DNA of 64,000 nucleotides, from assembly GCF_000226215.1 (NCBI RefSeq), contig NZ_AGFF01000003.1:1-64000 (forward strand), given 5' to 3'. The stretch comes from Dietzia alimentaria 72 (GTDB lineage Bacteria; Actinomycetota; Actinomycetes; Mycobacteriales; Mycobacteriaceae). The stretch's first letter is position 1. Each line of letters begins with the position of its first letter. Position numbers and translations under genes: made by a program. Under the pieces are notes generated by a model. It ran no database searches and was not told the DNA's origin. It saw only the letters and a program-made list of their open reading frames with translations. This document shows, one piece after another, positions 33,837-42,500 of the stretch.

Positions 33837-33892
33837 CATCTCCCTGCCGGTTGATCCTTTCGAACGGTACACGTCTGACGTCCGCGGAGACC
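33837..33892. repeat. Dispersed ~57-bp repeat, copy B (5' flank of the YhgE/Pip gene)
   Basis: The minus-strand sequence reads GGTCTCCGCGG ... CGAAAGGATCAACCGGC ... AGGGAGATG just before the YhgE/Pip start, and supplies its ribosome site (GGGAG). It matches the inverted reading of 27630-27687 in both end blocks. It may be a promoter or leader segment that was copied. Confidence 0.55.
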
Positions 33893-33979
33893 TCACCGCG
33901 AGTCCACAGACCAGCTGACCACCAGACCGATGTCCACCCACAGACGTCAGCCGGCGAGTGGCTACTGGTAGTAGACGAA

Positions 33980-34256
33980 CTAGGTCCGCGGTTGGATGGC
34001 CATCGACTGCTCGGGCGTGTACGGGAGGTGTCTTCGTCGTAGTAGTTCTTCCCCGCTATCCATATGTCCGGGGACAAGCCGGTCCACAGGGACTCCACCG
34101 TATCCATCTTCATCCCCGAGGTGCCGTGGCCGTCCTGAGAGACCCGGTGGATTTCCTCGGCGCCGCGCTTCCGATCTGCGCACCCGGGCTCTGCCCCGGC
34201 GAGAACGCGTGATATTCGTCGACCAGTCGCTGCAGACGGTCCGCGGTGTCCCGCAC
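33980..34256 (-). pseudogene. Broken gene of unrecognised family
   Basis: A very good ribosome site (AAGGAGG, 34263-34269) stands 6 bases before a GTG at 34256. It opens RDTADRLQRLVDEYHAFSPG but stops after 48 codons (34110). The next frame continues sensibly (AEEIHRVSQDGHGTSGMKMD, then TVESLWTGLSPDIWIAGKNY), and a third ends YTPEQSMAIQPRT at 33980. Together they look like one ~95-residue protein with at least two frameshifts. I do not recognise the family. Nothing else is seen in 33893-34355. Confidence 0.5.
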
Positions 34257-34355
34257 GGCGGACCTCCTTCTCGGTCACCCGGTCGGTGCCGGGCACCGAT
34301 CCCGCCAGAGCCTGCCAGGGCCGGTCGCATTCCGTTCCCGCGGCGTGATGCGGTT

Positions 34356-34874
34356 TCAGCTACCTGTCCATCCGGGCAACGGCACCAGCGCCTTCCCGTC
34401 CCCGGCGGTCGAGGTGCCGATCACAGAGAGGGTGCCGTCCGATTCGAGGCAGACCGCGGCCACCTGGTCCAGGCCTCCGAAACCACTCGAGCGCATGGCC
34501 TGGAATACCTCGTCGTGGGTCAGTCTGCTCGAGGCGATCGCCTCCTCCAGCAGGGCTCCCCGGTGCGCCAATAGGACGGGCCGGGCGCGCACGACGGTGC
34601 GGCCCTTGACCAGTCTCGAGGTGAACAGGCTCACGAGTACCTGGAGGCCGAGCAGGAGAATGATCCCGACCAGGCCGGTCACCAGCGCCAGATCCGACGA
34701 GGTGAGAATCGTGGCCAGAAGCGACCCCAGCGCCACTGTGACCACCATGTCGAAGGCGTTGAGCTTGGATAGCACCCGCTTGCCGCTCAAGCGGATCGCG
34801 GCGACCATCGCCACATACGCGACCGGGCCGATGAGCAGTACGCGGACGATGGGGTCGAGCGACGAAAACCACAT
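34356..34874 (-). CDS. DUF421 (YetF-like) membrane protein
   Basis: This 172-residue protein has three N-terminal helices (about 8-27, 38-58, 62-84) with the family motif RLSGKRVLSKLNAFDMVVTVALGSLLA. A cytoplasmic domain follows (VLLAHRGALLEEAIASSRLTHDEVFQAMRSSGF). DUF421 proteins are widespread and of unknown biochemistry; the Bacillus YetF/YdfS members are linked to spore germination or stress. It is a single gene between two broken genes. Confidence 0.87.
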   Translation of the reverse strand: MWFSSLDPIVRVLLIGPVAYVAMVAAIRLSGKRVLSKLNAFDMVVTVALGSLLATILTSSDLALVTGLVGIILLLGLQVLVSLFTSRLVKGRTVVRARPVLLAHRGALLEEAIASSRLTHDEVFQAMRSSGFGGLDQVAAVCLESDGTLSVIGTSTAGDGKALVPLPGWTGS

Positions 34875-34948
34875 GGGGACCTCCGGTATCGGTGACGCGA
34901 GGTCCGGTTACGCTACTCGGCCCTCTGGAGACAAAGGGCAGAGGGTTG

Positions 34949-35648
34949 TCAGTAGATCCAGTCGCCCTGGCCGTCGAAGGCGCCGAACGGGCGGCCCGGG
35001 CCAGTTTTGACGATGACCGGGTCGCCGTTGCGTGAGTTGTCGTAGTACTAGCGTGCATCCTCCGGCACTGATGTTGATGCAGCCGTGCGAGACGTTGCGT
35101 ACCCCTTGATCGGCCACTGACCAGGGTGCGAAGTGGATGTAGATGCCGTCGTAACTCAACCGGACGGCGTCGTGCACGATCGAGTCGTAGCCGCCCTCCT
35201 CGATCCGCAGGCCGGAAGTCTCCGAGTTCATCCGCACGTTCCGCCCGCGCTCACCGGTGCAATAGACACCGTTGTATGCGTCCCACCCGGGCCGTCCGGC
35301 GGGGGCACGCATGATGCGCAGGTGCGGCCGCCAACGGACCTCACGGTCGTTGATTCAGTAGTACTTGCCGGCCACGTCGGGCGCGGTGCGCACCCCGAAA
35401 GTGGCCTCAGCGCGGGCCCGATCGCGGATAGGTCAGTCGAAGAAGACCATGATCGGCTGCGCGACTCCGACGACCTCGTTGGCGGTGGGAAACACGTCGA
35501 CATCGTCATACTCGGGGGTCGGGCGTTCCGGACCCACCACCGGGACAGTCAGCACAGGCATCGCCGGCACGCCCGGGATCAGCGGGGTCGGCACCGGCGA
35601 GTTCTCCAGTTGGGGCATTCCGGGGGGACTCATCGGCATCTCCGCCAC
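34949..35648 (-). pseudogene. L,D-transpeptidase gene with three nonsense codons and a frameshift
   Basis: The minus strand encodes a recognisable Ldt: GVAQPIMVFFD (Ig-like domain), TFGVRTAPDVAGKYY, INDREVRWRP, then the catalytic domain GIYIHFAPWSVADQG and the active-site SHGCIN, ending YYDNSRNGDPVIVKTGP ... GDWIY. In-frame TGA codons interrupt it at 35433-35435 and 35355-35357. An extra G near 35059-35063 shifts the frame after SHGCIN, and a TAG (35048-35050) follows where Trp is usual. The N-terminal signal or lipoprotein part is missing. It would have made 3-3 peptidoglycan cross-links. Confidence 0.82.
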
Positions 35649-35857
35649 TTTTTGAAGCCGACCGGTGGTGAACCAACCGCCTCACTGTTGCCGTCCCTAA
35701 CTAGCGGCACTTTGATTTGTGCCCCTAAGTACCGCGTCACTTCAGTTGGCGTAGTGCAGGTTTCGTCGGGGCATCCCCCGCGTAACGCAAGAAGACGTGC
35801 TGAAAGATCAAGTCTCGCGTCTTGCCAGATGTTCCCCACAATTAAGGAGACGCACCT

Positions 35858-36340
35858 ATGTCCTCCAAGATCACCCGCATCGCCGCGATCGCGGCGACCT
35901 CAGCTCTCGCGCTGTCCGGCGCCACCGGCGTGGCTTCTGCCACCGAGCCCGACACGACGACCGAGATGGGATCGCTGTCCTCCAGCAGCCTCGGCGACAT
36001 GACCGGCAGCAGCAAAAGCAGCAGCAGCACCGGCAGCAACAGCAGCAACGGCGACGATGACGATGACGACGGCTCGATGTCGCTCGACACCGGCAGCCTC
36101 TCCGGCAGCAACGGCGATGACGACGATGACGGTTCGGGTTCGCTCGGCTCCGGCAGCTCGTCAATGGGCATGTTGCTGCCCGTCATCGCCATCGGTGGCT
36201 CCATCGCCGCAGGCGTCGCCGCAGCAACGCTACTGCCGCCGCTCCCGCCGATGCCAGCCGGCTCCTCGATGCCGGGCATGGCACCGGCACCACAGGGACC
36301 CGCCGCCCCCGGACCGGGAGTCGACAAGGGTAGGGGCTAA
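35858..36340 (+). CDS. Exported Ser/Asp-rich low-complexity protein
   Basis: This 160-residue protein has an N-terminal signal peptide (RIAAIAATSALALSGATGVASA, cleavage near residue 29), a low-complexity middle of Ser/Gly runs and two Asp blocks (GDDDDDDGS at about 65-73 and GDDDDDGSG at about 85-93), a hydrophobic helix MLLPVIAIGGSIAAGVAAATLL (about 104-125), and a Pro/Met/Ala tail. The Asp runs could bind calcium or other cations at the surface. AAGGAG precedes the ATG at 35858. The 200-base upstream region (35649-35857) is AT-richer and probably carries its promoter and leader. No family recognised. Confidence 0.72.
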   Translation: MSSKITRIAAIAATSALALSGATGVASATEPDTTTEMGSLSSSSLGDMTGSSKSSSSTGSNSSNGDDDDDDGSMSLDTGSLSGSNGDDDDDGSGSLGSGSSSMGMLLPVIAIGGSIAAGVAAATLLPPLPPMPAGSSMPGMAPAPQGPAAPGPGVDKGRG

Positions 36341-36566
36341 TTCTCCACGACGAACTCGATGAGAACTACGCGCAGATCCCTACCACGCGAGTCCGTCGCG
36401 AGGCTTGCCGCATAGGACCTGCACAATCGTCGGCCGGCGCGTTCTCCACTATGGCTGTACGAGAATCGTCTGGGCCGGCTCCTTCGCGATGCCGTCATCG
36501 CTACTCACCTGACCCGACCGGCCACGCCATAGCCCGTTCTGTCGATCCAGGCGACACAATGAATCC

Positions 36567-38174
36567 ATGGCGTCTACCGCGTTGAATACGGCTACCCGTC
36601 CCGCGGTGCAGCGGGCCCACAAGCACTCCCGGCTGCGCCGGTGGGTGTCGACGTGGGGGCGTGCGGGCATCATTTTTGTCGCGTTCGCGTTCCAGTTGCT
36701 GCTCCTGGTGGCCGTCGTGACGTTCCTCGATGACCAGTCGTCCCTCATCTTTGCGCTTCAAGGAGTACTCGCCGTCATCGTCGCGCTCGTCATCCTCAAC
36801 GGCCACCGCGCGACCACGTACAAGCTGGCGTGGATCGTGCCGGTCCTGACCCTTCCGCTCCTGGGATCGGCGTTCTATCTGCTGTACGGATCGTCGGCGA
36901 TGACGAAAGTCCAGCGGGAGCGCCTGAGCGCCTCCACCGATCGCGCGCGGGACGCGCTGACCCTGTTGCCCCGCGCCGAACTCCACCCAGGGGCGGTCAC
37001 CGCATCCGTGCGTCGGCAGTACACGTTCCTCAAGAACACCAGCCGCTACCGCCTCTTCGACGACACCGACACCACCTACTACCCCCTGGGCGAGTTGGGC
37101 TTCGACGCCATGATTGAGGCCATCGGCCGGGCCGACCGCTACGTCTTCGCGGAATATTTCATCGTGGACGAGGGCAAGATGCTCGACCGACTCATGGACG
37201 CTCTGGCGGCCAAAGCCGCAGAAGGGGTGGACGTCCGCTTTCTCTACGACGACCTCGGGAGCTTCTTCACGCTCCCGACCGGTTTCCGGGCCCGGTGTGA
37301 GGAGGCCGGCATCGCCGTCATCCCCGTCAACCCCGTGGGCCTGGGCTTCACCATCACCTTCCAGAACCGCGACCACCGCAAGATCCTCAGCGTCGACGGC
37401 ATCGTCGGGTTCACCGGTGGTATCAACATCGCCGACGAGTACATCAACGAGATCGACCGGTTCGGCCACTGGAAGGACACCGTTCTTCGACTGGAGGGTC
37501 CCGGTGCCTGGGGCTTGACCGTCATGTTCTTACAGATGTGGGAATTGGCCAGCCGCTCACCCGTCGACTACGCCAGCTTTCTCCCCCCTGCCGAGGATCG
37601 CACCGTTGGTCTGGACCGGGACGACGCTGGTCTGGTGGCCCCGTTCGACGACTCCCCGTTCGACACCTCGTCGCTGGGTTGGGACTGTTACCAACACCTG
37701 ATGCAGTCGGCCACCCACAGCGTCGACATCTTCACCCCGTACTTGGTCCTCAGCGACGTCATGGTCGGCCAGCTCTGTGACACCGCGCAATCGGGCATAC
37801 GGGTACGCATCGTGGTGCCCGGCATCCCGGACAAGTGGTACGTCAGCCTGGCGACACACTCTTATTACCGCCCGCTCATGGACGCCGGAGTCGAGATCTA
37901 CGAGTACACCCCCGGCTTCATCCACGCAAAATCAATGCTGGTGGACGACCACCTCGGCATGGTTGGGACTATCAACTTCGACTTCCGCAGTTTCTACCTC
38001 CACCAGGAATGCGCGGTCTGGATGCACCAGACCTCGGCCCTGGCCGCCCTACGACAGGACGTCGAGGAGACCATCGCCGTGTCGAGCAGGGTCGAGATGG
38101 CCGACCTCACGGACACCACCATGATCAGACGACTCGCCCAGGCCGTCCTTCGGGTGTTCGCCCCGCTCATGTAA
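36567..38174 (+). CDS. cls: Cardiolipin synthase (phospholipase D family)
   Basis: This 535-residue membrane enzyme has two N-terminal helices (about 33-53 and 62-80, plus a short third) and two HKD-type sites: NRDHRKILSVDG at about 266-277 and FIHAKSMLVDD at about 451-461. Each carries His, Lys and Asp, as required for phosphatidyl transfer between two phosphatidylglycerols to make cardiolipin. Length is full for bacterial Cls. It stands as a single gene in the plus direction. Confidence 0.9.
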   Translation: MASTALNTATRPAVQRAHKHSRLRRWVSTWGRAGIIFVAFAFQLLLLVAVVTFLDDQSSLIFALQGVLAVIVALVILNGHRATTYKLAWIVPVLTLPLLGSAFYLLYGSSAMTKVQRERLSASTDRARDALTLLPRAELHPGAVTASVRRQYTFLKNTSRYRLFDDTDTTYYPLGELGFDAMIEAIGRADRYVFAEYFIVDEGKMLDRLMDALAAKAAEGVDVRFLYDDLGSFFTLPTGFRARCEEAGIAVIPVNPVGLGFTITFQNRDHRKILSVDGIVGFTGGINIADEYINEIDRFGHWKDTVLRLEGPGAWGLTVMFLQMWELASRSPVDYASFLPPAEDRTVGLDRDDAGLVAPFDDSPFDTSSLGWDCYQHLMQSATHSVDIFTPYLVLSDVMVGQLCDTAQSGIRVRIVVPGIPDKWYVSLATHSYYRPLMDAGVEIYEYTPGFIHAKSMLVDDHLGMVGTINFDFRSFYLHQECAVWMHQTSALAALRQDVEETIAVSSRVEMADLTDTTMIRRLAQAVLRVFAPLM

Positions 38175-38254
38175 ATCGGTATCGCACTTCCCACAGCGTC
38201 TCGTCCGTCCAGAACGCAGTGGCCGGGCGGGAATCGCGCGGAACGTCGCGCTGA

Positions 38255-38791
38255 TCAGGACCCGAAAATTCCGTCTGGGAGACTACCGCCGAGCAGTGAC
38301 CCAGTGGACCCTGTGGACGGCGGTTCCGGCTCCGGTTCGGGTTCGGGGAAGCCCGTGGGACTCCGCCATTCCACAGCCGGGCAACCGTTGGCGTCCGCGC
38401 TGACCCGGTAGTGCCAGACCGTGCCGTCTGCGAAGTCCAGACGAACAGTGGCGTTGTTCTCAATTGACCGCGGCGTCACGTACCAGTTCTGCCAGTTGGG
38501 ATGGTCGACCGGATCCATGTACGCGGGCACCGGACCACCGTTGTACTGGGTGACCCCGCCGTAGGAGGAAGCCTTGAAGATCGCGGTTCCCGACGTGTCG
38601 TCGTACTGACGCCCCCAGGTGATCTCCCACATCGGGCCACCCTTACCTGGCTGGAAGTAGTTCACATTGCAGGGGTGGTCGGGCGGCAGTGTGCCCGGAA
38701 GCGGCTCGTCGGCAGCGGCCGGGCCAGCAATTATGTTGGCGAAGAGTCCAGCGCTCGCAATACCGGCGAGCATCCCTTTAGCGATCTTCAT
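38255..38791 (-). CDS. Exported hypothetical protein with Pro-Glu tail
   Basis: This 178-residue protein has a signal peptide (MKIAKGMLAGIASAGLFANI, cleavage near AAADEP). A compact, aromatic-rich domain contains two cysteines (HPCNVNYFQPGKGG and ANGCPAVEW) that can form a disulfide. The C-terminal linker holds PEPEPEPEPP followed by a Gly/Ser tail. The ATG at 38791 has GGAGAACCC upstream. No family recognised; secreted or cell-wall location is likely. It is convergent with cls. Confidence 0.77.
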   Translation of the reverse strand: MKIAKGMLAGIASAGLFANIIAGPAAADEPLPGTLPPDHPCNVNYFQPGKGGPMWEITWGRQYDDTSGTAIFKASSYGGVTQYNGGPVPAYMDPVDHPNWQNWYVTPRSIENNATVRLDFADGTVWHYRVSADANGCPAVEWRSPTGFPEPEPEPEPPSTGSTGSLLGGSLPDGIFGS

Positions 38792-39012
38792 GGGTTCTCC
38801 GATCAGTAACCAGTTTTTTCGTGTGACGACGGTAACACCATGTGGGCGGGGCTGGACGCTGCTGAGGATGCCCGCGGGGCGTGCAGATTCCGCACGTTTG
38901 GACAATCACGCGCGGTCACAGCCCTATAAAGTTGAGTCTGTCACCGTCGTTCGCTTCCCTTGGCCGACCCATAACGGTCCGACCGACCACACTTGTTCGA
39001 AGGAACACTCCC

Positions 39013-39522
39013 ATGACCGTCACACCCTCCGGTAGACGCGTTGTTCGCAGCGGCAACGATCTCCTCGTACTCACTCGGACCTTCCGCGCGCCGATCGAGG
39101 ACGTGTGGGCGGCGGTGACTGTTCCTGTCCGGCTTGCCCGATGGTTCGGGACGTGGAGCGGGGACCCGAAGTCGGGGACCGTACAGGTTCGTATGCAGGC
39201 CGAGGGCGATGTTCCTGAGCAGTCCTGGACCATCCTGGAATGTAGCCCCAAGACACGATTATCAGTGCGCGCAGGCGAGAGCAGCGAAACGTGGGACTTC
39301 GCAGTCGAGCTCTCCAAACAGGCGGGCACGACGATCCTGGAATTCACCCAGGCGATAGATGACCCTTCCGGCTGGGAGAGCATTGGCCCCGGCTGGGAGT
39401 ACTACCTCGACCGCCTGGTAGTCGCGGAATCCGGCGGCGACCCCTCTACCGTCGACTTCGAACGCGACTACTACCCGGCGCTGGGCCCCTACTACGCGAA
39501 CCTGACCGCGGCCCCCAAGTAG
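39013..39522 (+). CDS. SRPBCC-family protein (AHSA1-like), first of three
   Basis: This 169-residue protein has a START-like fold: LLVLTRTFRAPIEDVWAAVTVPVRLARWFGTWSGDP, then VQVRMQAEGD, and the C-terminal helix GWEYYLDRLVVA. It probably binds a hydrophobic ligand or acts as a chaperone-type stress protein. Two more SRPBCC genes follow in the same direction. The usual ArsR-type regulator partner of this subfamily is absent. Confidence 0.83.
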   Translation: MTVTPSGRRVVRSGNDLLVLTRTFRAPIEDVWAAVTVPVRLARWFGTWSGDPKSGTVQVRMQAEGDVPEQSWTILECSPKTRLSVRAGESSETWDFAVELSKQAGTTILEFTQAIDDPSGWESIGPGWEYYLDRLVVAESGGDPSTVDFERDYYPALGPYYANLTAAPK

Positions 39523-39600
39523 CGCGAGCCAGCCGGTGACTCACTGGCCCCACGACGCCCACCACGGCCCGGCTCCACACCACCCACGAGAGGTAGGAAA

Positions 39601-40071
39601 ATGTCCAGCGATCTGCTCTTGAGCGCAGCCCCGACCGTGCGGGCAGCGATGGGGATACGCCGACCAGCCGCCGAGGTATTCGACGCATTCATCGATCCGG
39701 AGACGATCACGCGATTCTGGATCTTCGGCAGCACCGGCCCACTCGTAGCTGGGGACACCGTCGCGTGGACCATGAACGACGCCGGTGCGCAGGCCACCGT
39801 CGTCGTGCGCGAGGTGGACCCGACCAGCCGTCTGGTGTTCGACTGGGGCGACGACGAGGCGATGAGCCAGGTGGAATTCCAGTTCTCCGCCACCGAGGAT
39901 GGCTTCTGTTCGGTCGAGGTCACCGAAACCGGCCTCACCGGAACCGGTGACGAACTCGCCGCCCGCGCATCCGACTCCACGGGGGGTTTCACCATGGTGC
40001 TCTGCTCGCTCAAAGCGCTTCTCGAACACGGCATCGAGCTCGGCGCCGTGTCCGACAGGTTTCTCGAATAG
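39601..40071 (+). CDS. SRPBCC-family protein, second of three
   Basis: This 156-residue START-like protein contains MGIRRPAAEVFDAFIDPETITRFWIFGSTGPL at about 17-48, strands VAWTMNDAGAQATVVVREVD and the closing helix FTMVLCSLKALLEHGIEL. AGAGGTAGGAAA precedes the ATG. It lies 78 bases after the first SRPBCC gene and 24 bases before the third, so the three are probably one transcript. Confidence 0.85.
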   Translation: MSSDLLLSAAPTVRAAMGIRRPAAEVFDAFIDPETITRFWIFGSTGPLVAGDTVAWTMNDAGAQATVVVREVDPTSRLVFDWGDDEAMSQVEFQFSATEDGFCSVEVTETGLTGTGDELAARASDSTGGFTMVLCSLKALLEHGIELGAVSDRFLE

Positions 40072-40095
40072 CTACCCGCCCGGGAGACTCACACC

Positions 40096-40587
40096 GTGAA
40101 GTACGTCAACTCGATCGAGATCGCACAGCCTCGGGAAAAGGTCGCGCAGCTGCTCGCTGACCCGGAACACCTACCGAAATGGCTACGGGGCCTGGTGCTG
40201 CACGAGCCCGTGGCTGGGATACACGGGCACTCCGGCACCACGTCGCGGGTGGTGTTGAAGTCGGGCAAGAGGACGTTCGAGTGCACCGAAACGATCACCC
40301 GCCGGGATCCGGCGGTCCTCCATCGGATCCCCACTGGTTCCGTCGTGCACTTCGACCGGGAAATCGTCGGCGAGGGGATGTCGAGCGCGGTTCGCGATCG
40401 ACTGACCGAGACCGGCCCGGAGACGACACTCTGGGAGAGCGAGAGCGAATACCGGTTCGCCAGTGTAACCATGCGTCTGGCGGGATTGCTCATGACCAGC
40501 GCTTTCCGCAAGCAGTCGCAACAGCATATGGACTATTTCAAGGAATTCGCCGAGCACGGCGAGGATGTCCGCGAGGGGCAAAGCTGA
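40096..40587 (+). CDS. SRPBCC-family protein, third of three
   Basis: This 163-residue protein starts with GTG (40096) and has the polyketide cyclase/START pattern KYVNSIEIAQPREKVAQLLADPEHLPKWLRGL. A basic C-terminal helix (RKQSQQHMDYFKEFAEHG) follows. Sequence divergence from the other two suggests separate ligands rather than recent duplication. Confidence 0.83.
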   Translation: MKYVNSIEIAQPREKVAQLLADPEHLPKWLRGLVLHEPVAGIHGHSGTTSRVVLKSGKRTFECTETITRRDPAVLHRIPTGSVVHFDREIVGEGMSSAVRDRLTETGPETTLWESESEYRFASVTMRLAGLLMTSAFRKQSQQHMDYFKEFAEHGEDVREGQS

Positions 40588-40643
40588 CCTACATCTGGTA
40601 AGAACCCGGCCCGACTCCCCCGTGATCGGGCTAGCGTCGAAGC

Positions 40644-40928
40644 ATGATCACGGACGAAGAGAGGGCGGAGGTCTCGCGCTGGCTCGAGGTCAAACCCTCG
40701 GGGGCTCAGAGCTCCATAGTGCTGGCCTCCGCCCGGGGATTCAACAAGCAGCCAGGCGAAGGGGCATTCCTCACGTTCGCGGCCGACGATGTCGCCGCGA
40801 CAGTCAAGCTGCTTCGCGAGCGGGGCGCGACGACGTCCGATGTCACGGACGAACCATGGGGGACTTATGCGACCGTCGATGCCCCCGACGGGCACAAGCT
40901 CCAGTTCAACGAGCGCCCCCAGAACTGA
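40644..40928 (+). CDS. Truncated VOC/glyoxalase-fold protein
   Basis: This 94-residue protein corresponds to only the C-terminal half of a VOC (glyoxalase/bleomycin-resistance) protein. It starts inside the usual DEER...RWLEV segment (MITDEERAEVSRWLEVKPSG) and runs through SIVLASARGFNKQPGEG and FAADDVAATVKLLRERGA to DGHKLQFNE. The first beta-alpha-beta module, with its metal ligand, is absent, and the upstream DNA does not encode it in any frame. It may be a decaying gene, or a half-size VOC unit that dimerises. Confidence 0.72.
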   Translation: MITDEERAEVSRWLEVKPSGAQSSIVLASARGFNKQPGEGAFLTFAADDVAATVKLLRERGATTSDVTDEPWGTYATVDAPDGHKLQFNERPQN

Positions 40929-40958
40929 TCCGATGCCCGATGATCCGGGGTGAGCTCG

Positions 40959-41621
40959 CTAGCCGTAGGTCGGTTCTTGGGGCCAACCGGCGGGACTGTC
41001 TTCAAAATCCTGCTGGCGCCCGTAGACCGTACGATCCCAGATCGCGACCGTGGGAAGAATCGCTTCGGTGCCACGGCGGAAGGTCCGGTAGGTGAGATAG
41101 ACCCCGTCCCGGGTGCGGAGAAGATACGAATAGCCGGGTTGATCCTGCCCATCGACGGTCCACCCCCAATCGGTGTTGAAACTGTTGCTCGCCGAAGAGA
41201 CCCACCTGAGGTGATCCCACCCTTGTTTGGCACTCCACGACTGCAGTCTGTCGAGCGGCGCACGTGAGACCATCGCGAACGCCACGTTGTTCGGGACGAG
41301 CAGATTGTTGATCTCGCGCGGCATGTTGGTTGCCGCCCACGTACAGCTCGGACACCCCTCTTCCCATTCGGGATGGAACATGAACGTCTGCAGAACAAGC
41401 TGATCGCACTCCCCGAACAGCTCGCTAAGCCGAACATCCCCCTCATCGCCGGAGAAGACGTAGTCCTCGATCTGGGTCATCGGAAGCCGTCGACGCCGAG
41501 CCGCCACACGATCTCCCCACCGTGTGAGTTCCTTCTCGACTTCGATCTGCAGAGCGAGTTCTCGCTCGTACTCGTCGCGATCCACCACCGGAGGTATCGC
41601 GCGTCCGGGCACCGTTGTCAT
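40959..41621 (-). CDS. DUF899 thioredoxin-like protein
   Basis: This 220-residue protein has the DUF899 signature: a helical N-terminus (ALQIEVEKELTRWGDRVAARRRRL), then a thioredoxin fold with EEGCPSCTWAATN (CxxC-type site) and WDHLRWVSSASNSFNTDWGW. Its ATG at 41621 overlaps the stop of the upstream VOC gene by one base. A redox role is implied by the fold; no substrate is known. Confidence 0.85.
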   Translation of the reverse strand: MTTVPGRAIPPVVDRDEYERELALQIEVEKELTRWGDRVAARRRRLPMTQIEDYVFSGDEGDVRLSELFGECDQLVLQTFMFHPEWEEGCPSCTWAATNMPREINNLLVPNNVAFAMVSRAPLDRLQSWSAKQGWDHLRWVSSASNSFNTDWGWTVDGQDQPGYSYLLRTRDGVYLTYRTFRRGTEAILPTVAIWDRTVYGRQQDFEDSPAGWPQEPTYG

Positions 41622-42394
41622 CAGGTCTCCACAGAACACAGCTGGAACGTCGCACCCTCACGATCCAGGACCGTGACAATACGACCAAAGGGAGAATCTT
41701 CAGGGCCGTCTGTGACCTTTCCCCCGAGCGCGATCACCTGCTCGGCGGCGGCATCGGCCCCATCAACAGCGAGATAGATGCGCCAATAGGAACTTTCCCC
41801 CTCCGACAACCACGGAGCGTCGCAAATGCCGGAGGTCGCGGCGTCACCGGCACCGTTTGTCGCGTATCGCATCGTGTCGTCGGTGGCCATCGGCTGCACG
41901 TCGAAGTCGAACACCTCGCGATAGAACGCGGTCGCGGCCACGTAGTCCTTGGTCACCAACTCGAACCACACCGGAGTTCCGGCCGTTCCGGTGAAGTCGA
42001 ACGACTCAATATCCTGCGCTTCCCACAGCGACACCACCGCACCAGTCGGGTCGACGGCTATTGCGAAGCGCCCCGCAGTGCCGACCGTCGTGGCTGCCAT
42101 CATCACTTCACCGCCGGCGGCCTCGACCTTGGCGCAGCGGGCTTCGAGATCGTCCACCGCGAGAAATACTCCCCATTCCGAGGGAATCGGTCCCCCGGCA
42201 GGGCATCGCATCTCGTGCACGTCCATCAGACCGCCTACCAGCGAGCCGTCAGATCGAACCATGTGATAGTCGTTGAAATCCGGGCCCAGCCCCTCGAACT
42301 GCCAGCCGAACAATTCGCTATAGAAAGTGCGGCACGCCGCAATGTCGTTGGAGCCGTAGTCCAGCCATACCGGAGTTCCCACCTTGGTGGTCAT
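41621..42394 (-). CDS. Two-domain VOC (glyoxalase-fold) protein
   Basis: This 257-residue protein has two tandem VOC modules. One starts GTPVWLDYGSNDIAACRTFYSELFGWQ, the other GTPVWFELVTKDYVAATAFYREVFDFD; each has the metal-ligand region and a closing DPTGA or DREGA strand. The ATG at 42394 has GGGGAGAGAAAC upstream. It forms a coupled pair with the DUF899 gene and lies downstream of an AraC-type regulator in the same direction. Similar proteins act on glyoxals or bind antibiotics; the substrate is unknown. Confidence 0.87.
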   Translation of the reverse strand: MTTKVGTPVWLDYGSNDIAACRTFYSELFGWQFEGLGPDFNDYHMVRSDGSLVGGLMDVHEMRCPAGGPIPSEWGVFLAVDDLEARCAKVEAAGGEVMMAATTVGTAGRFAIAVDPTGAVVSLWEAQDIESFDFTGTAGTPVWFELVTKDYVAATAFYREVFDFDVQPMATDDTMRYATNGAGDAATSGICDAPWLSEGESSYWRIYLAVDGADAAAEQVIALGGKVTDGPEDSPFGRIVTVLDREGATFQLCSVET

Positions 42395-42500
42395 GTTTCT
42401 CTCCCCACGTCGTATCGCGCCAGCCAGCCGGGTAGCTGATCGGCTGGTGTCAATGTTAGGGAGTCGCCTGCGGCCACGATTGTCCAAACGTGCGCATAAA

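Noticed and set aside
35355-35435. In-frame TGA codons as selenocysteine or recoded tryptophan
   Set aside because: No SECIS-like hairpin is evident, and a TAG and a frameshift also interrupt the same gene, so ordinary pseudogene decay is simpler.
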